From contig JAQGBZ010000656.1 in assembly GCA_034687125.1 (NCBI GenBank), forward strand, positions 1 to 22,600: DNA of 22,600 nucleotides, written 5' to 3'. The notes below the pieces were generated by a model, which was not told the DNA's origin, did not search any database, and saw nothing but the letters and a program-made list of their open reading frames with translations. This document shows positions 17,544 to 22,600 of this stretch, in pieces. Source of the DNA: Neelides folsomi. Its lineage: Eukaryota; Arthropoda; Collembola; Neelipleona; Neelidae. The translations under genes were made by a program, and so were the position numbers. Each line of letters begins with the position of its first letter. Position 1 is the first letter of the stretch.

Positions 17544-18605
17544 GGTTAACATATCGCTATCTTGTAAAATTGAGGCTCCATGAAGCGAAATTTCGCTCTA
17601 TGCAGTTTTCAATGTAAATTTCCCTATCTTATAAAATTCCGCTCCATGGAGCGAAACTCCATGGTGCTCCATGCAAAAAAACTCCATGTTGGTAAAAATT
17701 GCTCCTGAAAACTCCATGGTGCTCCACCTTTGCTCCTGAAACTCCATGGTTCTCCATCTAGAGCACAAAATAGTTCTATTGCATTTAAAAATATCATAAT
17801 GCTCCATTCACTGTAAAATGACAAAATGGGTTAAAATAAACTTCATGAAACTCATGGTACTCGACAAATTTTCATTTGAATTGATTCAATATGCTCCAAA
17901 TATTATTTTCTTTTTATTTTCTTTGATTAATTTTAGCCTAAGTAATTGACTCATTTTTATGTATTATTCCTATCCTAACTTCGATGCGGATTAATTTGTA
18001 TATAATTGTTGGTTATATTCAAAAATATTAACTAGTTTAGTACCAAAGAGAACCATGAGTTTCATGAGCTAAATCTAAAACAACATGAAGGTTCAAGAAC
18101 GATTTAGCATTTTGGATAAGTTAGGTTAACGACCAACCAATAATTGTGTATCAATTAAATTAATTAATTTTTTATTAAACAATATTTAACTCATTTTTAG
18201 TGAAAAGGGAATTATGATATTTTTTAATGCAATAGAACTATTTTGGGCCGACTTTCCGTATTCCGGCCGGGATTTGGGGCAAATTTAGGCAATTGCCGGG
18301 TCTATCATAAACATGGTGTCGACGGCAATTTCCTAAATTTGCCGCAAATCCCGGCCGAAACACGCAAAGTCAGCACTATTTTGTGCTCTACATGGAGAAC
18401 CATGGAGTTTCAGGAGCAAAGGTGGAGCACCATGGAGTTTTCAGGAGCGATTTTTACCAACATGGAGTTTTTTTGCATGGAGCACCATGGAGTTTCGCTC
18501 CATGGAGCAACATGGTGCTCCATGGAGCGGAATTTTATAAGATAAGGAAATTTACATTGAAAACTGCATGGAGCCTCAATTTTACAAGATAGCGATATGT
18601 TAGCC
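17544..18605. mobile_element. Large foldback DNA transposon built of CCATGG units
   Basis: Ends GGTTAACATATCGC and GGCTAACATATCGC (right end read inward) flank about 1.06 kb. The left arm, 17544 to about 17815, is inverted at about 18205-18605, with a further inverted block at 17838-17860 against 18050-18072. The arms contain tandem GGAGCACCATGGAGTTT-like units that are themselves near-palindromes around CCATGG. An 8-base target duplication (CTTCCTGC) flanks it. No transposase is encoded; open frames in the arms come from the repeat. Eight-base duplications are typical of hAT and a few other superfamilies, but the GG ends do not settle which. A 130-base element is nested in the right arm. Confidence 0.75.
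18245..18374. mobile_element. 130-bp MITE nested in the foldback right arm
   Basis: It is flanked by ACTATTTT at 18237-18244 and 18375-18382. Terminal inverted repeats run about 50 bases: GACTTTCCGT with CGGCCGGGATTTGGGGCAAA on one side, GACTTTGCGT with CGGCCGGGATTTGCGGCAAA on the other. It is strikingly GC-rich for this region. The foldback's left arm (GCACAAAATAGTTCTATTGC at 17763-17782) holds the empty site with a single ACTATTTT, confirming insertion and the 8-base duplication. Confidence 0.88.
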
Positions 18606-19136
18606 CTTCCTGCTTCATTAATTCATATAAGATTGAAAATTTCCGAAAAATTAGGAAAAGAATTAATAATTTGCCAATTTCAATATAATAATGGCTATGT
18701 TTTACAATATTAAATTGATTGACACGAGAGAAATTTCTGAATTCGTGATGTTTCAAAACTTAATTTAAAATTTAAATTTATGTTACATATTTCTGGTATA
18801 AAAATCAATCGTTTTGGTTAATATATGCCAATTAATAAATTCAATTGCAAGTTTAAGAAACTGAATTGGTTATTTGAAAATTCTTAAATTTCTTCCAAAA
18901 TGAATCTTTATTTTTGCAACAACAATTGTTTGCTTGTTTGAACATTGGAGGATCAACAGCAGCGAATGACCCCATCGATGAATATTGTGGGCGCATATCA
19001 GTGAGCTTGAAATGTCCATTGATAGGGAGAAGCTACACGCCCCTATGGAAATGAGACTAGAGACATTTGAATGATCCAAGACCCCAGAAAGACAGATAAG
19101 AGAAACAAGTGAAGTAGAATAAAATGAGAATGATAA
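18606..19136. other. Intergenic; short coding-like relic on plus strand
   Basis: At about 18995-19075 the plus strand reads ISELEMSIDREKLHAPMEMR before a stop, which has coding flavour, but stops precede it and no splice model works. Probably a relic. Otherwise AT-rich and empty. Confidence 0.35.
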
Positions 19137-19206
19137 TCGTAATTAGCTCAATTGGTAGAGCAGTGGCCGGATAGTCACGGTTGCGAGGTCGGAACTCGCG
19201 CATAGC
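19137..19206 (+). repeat. tRNA-derived fragment (SINE head or tRNA pseudogene)
   Basis: TAGCTCAATTGGTAGAGCA is a perfect tRNA D-arm and pol III A box. A pairable anticodon-like stem follows (GTGGC with GTCAC, one wobble), then GCGAG-GTCGGAA-CTCGC as a T-arm-like hairpin in place of the normal GTTCGAATC. The acceptor halves do not pair and the anticodon loop is one base short, so this is not a working tRNA. Confidence 0.55.
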
Positions 19207-19890
19207 ATTTCGTACTTTTTATCATTTCTCGGTTAATTCGTACTCCTTCAATATCTTCAACAGATTGTATTATGTAAACTTAATTAATATGTATTCCAAA
19301 ATCAGATTAATTGTATTTATTATAGTTTACCATCACTTTTGGCAAAAATCTCCAACGGACAAGCAAATATGGGAATAAATACATCGAGCAAATGAGGGAT
19401 TATTTCTTTTGATATTGAGGAGGAAGTTGGCTAACCAGTTATTAGAAAACAACTTACTTTTAGAAAGGCATTTAGATAAATTATGTTTTCCCAAATTAGA
19501 GTAATTGTACTACATATATCTACTTTATTTTAGATTAAGTTTAAAAAATTTTACTGTTAAATTTAACATGTTTTAAAAGTTCTAAAACCCAAGATATATT
19601 TGTAAAAAGTAATTTATAATTTAATTCAAAACTTGTCAAAAAATTAAAGAAAATTAAATTAATTTAGTTATCATATGCAAAAAATGTTTTACTTATTTCT
19701 ATTTATTAATTTAAAGATTTACTGACGATCTTCTATATTATCATCGTTTCATAAATACTTTAAACATTTTTAATCAAAGATAAATAAAATAAACGTTGAA
19801 TTAACACAATTTATTGAATTAACAAAGAAAACGATTTATAATTATTAAATGAGCTACATATACTTTTATATTTCGTATAAGTGATAAAAT
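19207..19890. other. 3' flank of the CHK gene, no gene seen
   Basis: If 19137-19206 heads a SINE, its body would extend here, but no tail or target duplication is recognisable. The remainder is AT-rich. Confidence 0.4.
19810..19815 (-). promoter_or_regulatory. Possible polyadenylation signal of the CHK gene
   Basis: AATAAA on the minus strand, 76 bases past the CHK stop codon, a normal distance for 3' end formation. Confidence 0.4.
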
Positions 19891-21709
19891 TTATGTTATT
19901 TCTTCAATAATTTTTTCCATTTCTTCACAAAGTGACACTACTTCTTCAATAATTGTTTCAGTTACCTTTGGATTATTGGCGATTGCATTTTGAATTGAAT
20001 CTTTGAAGCCTTGAACGAATTCTCCTCCTTCTGATGGATCGAATTTAACTAAACTCGTGAATGACGTCATTATTCCACTTAAAAAGCCCAAATAAAATTT
20101 CTTTTGAAAGTCACGAGCAAATTCCTAAAATTTAATTTATAAAATTTCATATATTTTACTTTTTTGTATAAAATACGAAATATTATTTTAAACATATAAT
20201 GGTTATAAACATCAAATGTGAATGGAAAAACTCCTCCAAGATTCTCAACATTTTCTTTTAAATTGTCAAAATAGAATCTAAGTAATTCTCCTAGTTTTTC
20301 TTTTCGTATTTCTCTTTTTACACTTGTAAAGATAAAAGTTCCAACGTCTATGTTCGGAGAGCAAATACGAATTGCCTAAAATTTATTAAGCGTCATTAAA
20401 ATTAAAATAAACTATCACTAGAAATAAAAAATTTTAGTGCCATACTTGCATGTCAATAAATCTTGCTTCGATTGGATTTCCTTCTTTGTCCAATTTCTCC
20501 ATAATATTTGCTATCCACAAATCTCCATGGTTAAGAACATTAAACAAGTTTTCTTCGACAAGAATTCGACATAAAATTTCGTGAATTATTCCGTCCCCTT
20601 GGAACTTTGAGATGGTTTCAATTGCATTTGCGTGTCTTTCATCGTTATTCTAAAAATAATAAAAAAAATAGTAAACTAGGCATTTTTTAATCTTCATGAT
20701 TCATAATATTTATTTATTTTATTATATTTGTTTAATTATTAATAAATGATTATAAGAACATATAAAGAACTATATATAGTTAAAACTAAGAATAAATATA
20801 ATAGAGGTATGCATATTGAATTCATTTTAAAATAATCTAGTACATTACATCTACATACATTTAATATGAGATGAGCTTTATTAATAGTTCCTTGAAATAT
20901 CTCAGCCACATCAGTGTTATCTTGTGTAAAAATGAATTCTTTTGTTAATGGATATAAATTCTTAAAATGTTCCAATCCAATTTCTTGTATCATGGTATAA
21001 GAAACAGCGTGAAATTTAGCCGCGTTTATCAAAATGAGTCTTAAGATTTAAAGCAATTAAAGTAAAAATATTTAAATTAAGAAAATATTAGAATTTAGAA
21101 TTACAATAATTATAATTCAAATATACCTTTACTTATGAAAACTTACAAATATTTTTAAATGGCAATTAAAATAATAAAAATAAAATATACTTTGATTGGT
21201 CAAATGTCATTTTGTCCGTTTTGTCGATGGTTCCAAATCCAGACAAATTTTCCATTAACAATTGTTCTCCTGATGCTTTGTAGGATTTGGGAAACAAGTC
21301 AATTGTAGTGTGTGTTCTAAATAGATAATTTAAAACACAAATTAATTATTTAAATTCATTAATATTTATATTAACAACAATAAAATATTCATTTGTAGAA
21401 TTACCCAATTCGTTCAAATTCAAATATATCCAAGTTTGGTAAAATGTCGTTATAAAAATGAGCTTCTTTTTCAAATACATTCAACTTCTTCATTAATTTT
21501 GTGTGTTGTGGATTTGATGTGAGAGTTTTTTTGAAAAGATTAAGTGGAGGGATTTTACCCTCAAAATGAATTTTAATATTAAAAACTTTACTTGCAAAAT
21601 GATCCCCAATCAAATTTAGCTGAACAATTTTAACTTTAATAATTTTATCCTTAATTCCATGTTCCAAAAGGATATTCCCAAATTCTATGATTCGATCGTT
21701 TTCCGACAT
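19891..21709 (-). CDS. CHK/EcKL (DUF227) small-molecule kinase, 6 exons, complete
   Basis: Exons are 21709-21405, 21316-21191, 21039-20859, 20649-20446, 20375-20211 and 20124-19891. Every junction is GT-AG and in phase, giving 404 residues, a normal length for the family. Landmarks: N-lobe KIHFEG and likely ATP-binding Lys at 60-61; E82 in FEKEAHFYNDILP; FPKSYKA and LLMENLSGFG (hinge region); AAKFHAVSYT; the Brenner motif VLNHGDLWIANIM with D247 as catalytic base and N252; and FIDMQ with D270 for metal. The usual form is IDFQ, so Met replaces Phe. Kinases of this class are related to choline and aminoglycoside kinases; in insects they include ecdysteroid 22-kinase and expanded sets linked to detoxification by phosphorylation. 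The substrate cannot be told from sequence. The exon 5 donor (GAT/GTTTAT) is weak, but it alone keeps the frame and the FTFDEFARDFQKK motif. Confidence 0.88.
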
Positions 21710-22600
21710 AATTATTTATTATTAAATTATTTCAAATTTAAATTTATATGAGACTTGAAGGTTATAAGTTGGTAATGTAATGATAAAAGATAAATATTTA
21801 ATAATACTTCAGCTTTATTTATCTAATTACTAAATCATCTTTATACTTATACCTATTATTATTCCTGTAATAAGTACAGATAACCAATTGTGATAATGGA
21901 ACATCTGGCCCATTGACCTTCAAATTCGCCATCCCAAACATCTTTTATCATCTAATTAAATGTTAAAATTTAATGGGAATCAATTCCTTAATAAAATTTT
22001 AGATGCATTTATAAATATTTCGACTGATTAGGAGATTCATGGAGAAAATGAAAGGAATTATTAACATACATATTCAAGAATTTGTGGACAATATTTGAGG
22101 AGTAATGACTACAATAATCTTGAGATCAAGACAATGGCATTGATAAACCATTTGAGTTTGAAAATATCAACAGTTTAAAAACAAACATTAAACCTTTGAC
22201 AAACACATTTGAATTTTAAATCTCTATTATAAAACAGTAAACTAATTATCTTAAATTCTTTAACTTTAAAGGAAATTAAATATTACTAGATAATGAATAC
22301 TTAACAATGTAAAGGCATATTTATATTAAATAAAATGTGGCTTTTATATTTAAAAATTTGGGTGGTGGGTGGTCACTTAATATACCTACTCTGCTCCTAA
22401 ATTCTGCGCCACTTTTGAATTCATATTTAAACCCGGTTAACGATAAATATATATTAAGGTAAGTTGGTAATCAAGATCTCCCAAGAACCGGAAGACCAAA
22501 GAGCAAAAGAACCCCGAAGATGCGGCAACTACTAGTTAGTACACAATACACACCAAGGTAGTACTCAATTACCCATCCAATCTAGAACCCAATCACCCAG
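21710..22600. other. Upstream of the CHK gene to window end
   Basis: No gene seen. 21710-22350 is AT-rich. From about 22455 the sequence becomes richer in A+C and less AT (AGAACCGGAAGACCAAAGAG and following), without an open frame. This could be the edge of a transposon or a new locus that is cut by the window. Confidence 0.4.
22353..22388 (+). repeat. Dispersed GGTGGGTGGTAACTT-type repeat, copy 3
   Basis: AAAATTTGGGTGGTGGGTGG then TCACTTAATATACCTA. It is diverged from copies at 4594-4630 and 9705-9740, but aligned along the whole core. Confidence 0.5.

Noticed and set aside
18243..18592. Two overlapping frames of 69-100 codons in the foldback arm
   Set aside because: They read through CCATGG repeat units and the nested MITE; mirror frames exist in the left arm on the other strand, as expected of an inverted repeat.
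19137..19206. Functional tRNA gene
   Set aside because: Acceptor strands do not pair, the anticodon loop has six bases and the T-loop lacks TTC.
1..22600. CRISPR arrays, operons and bacterial-type promoters
   Set aside because: No spaced direct-repeat array exists, and all real genes are split by eukaryotic introns.

Overview
The window looks like nuclear DNA from an arthropod, most plausibly a springtail (Collembola). It is very AT-rich. Genes are split by short GT-AG introns whose reading phases match exactly across junctions. Short inverted-repeat transposons (MITEs) are frequent. Gene content is a 7TM gustatory-type chemoreceptor, a CHK/EcKL (DUF227) kinase and a secreted GH17 beta-glucanase of a kind normally found in fungi, plants and bacteria. 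The springtail assignment is inference from this combination; arthropod is firmer.

Layout. 1-90 is a CCATGG-rich repeat fragment. 240-1205 (-) is a broken gene for a lysine-rich secreted protein. 2570-4041 (-) is a complete three-exon gustatory-receptor-like gene with a MITE in its second intron. 4042-6785 is repeat-rich: duplicated receptor flank, MITE fragments, a receptor exon-3 relic, a degenerate minisatellite and a decayed MULE transposase with a SWIM zinc finger. 6786-6998 (+) is a small membrane protein with a MITE just downstream. 7753-8151 (-) is an orphan N-terminal exon resembling wax synthase/DGAT proteins. 9061-9970 is a second, dead receptor copy carrying two MITEs. 10444-11738 (-) is the four-exon GH17 gene. 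13654-14520 (-) encodes a novel two-exon membrane protein. 15287-15790 (-) encodes a Gly/His-rich secreted protein. 16435-16734 (-) is a small membrane protein with an in-frame stop. 17544-18605 is a large foldback element with a second transposon nested in one arm. 19137-19206 is a tRNA-derived fragment. 19891-21709 (-) is a complete six-exon CHK kinase gene.

The genes do not form a pathway. Chemoreception, digestion of fungal or plant wall glucan and detoxification-type phosphorylation would suit a soil or litter arthropod, but each is an independent gene. The best material for follow-up is the intron-bearing GH17 gene, the nested foldback/MITE pair in which the sister arm preserves the empty site, and the dead receptor paralogue whose intact copy preserves the uninterrupted sequence at its insertion points. 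I found no convincing wholly new molecular system.
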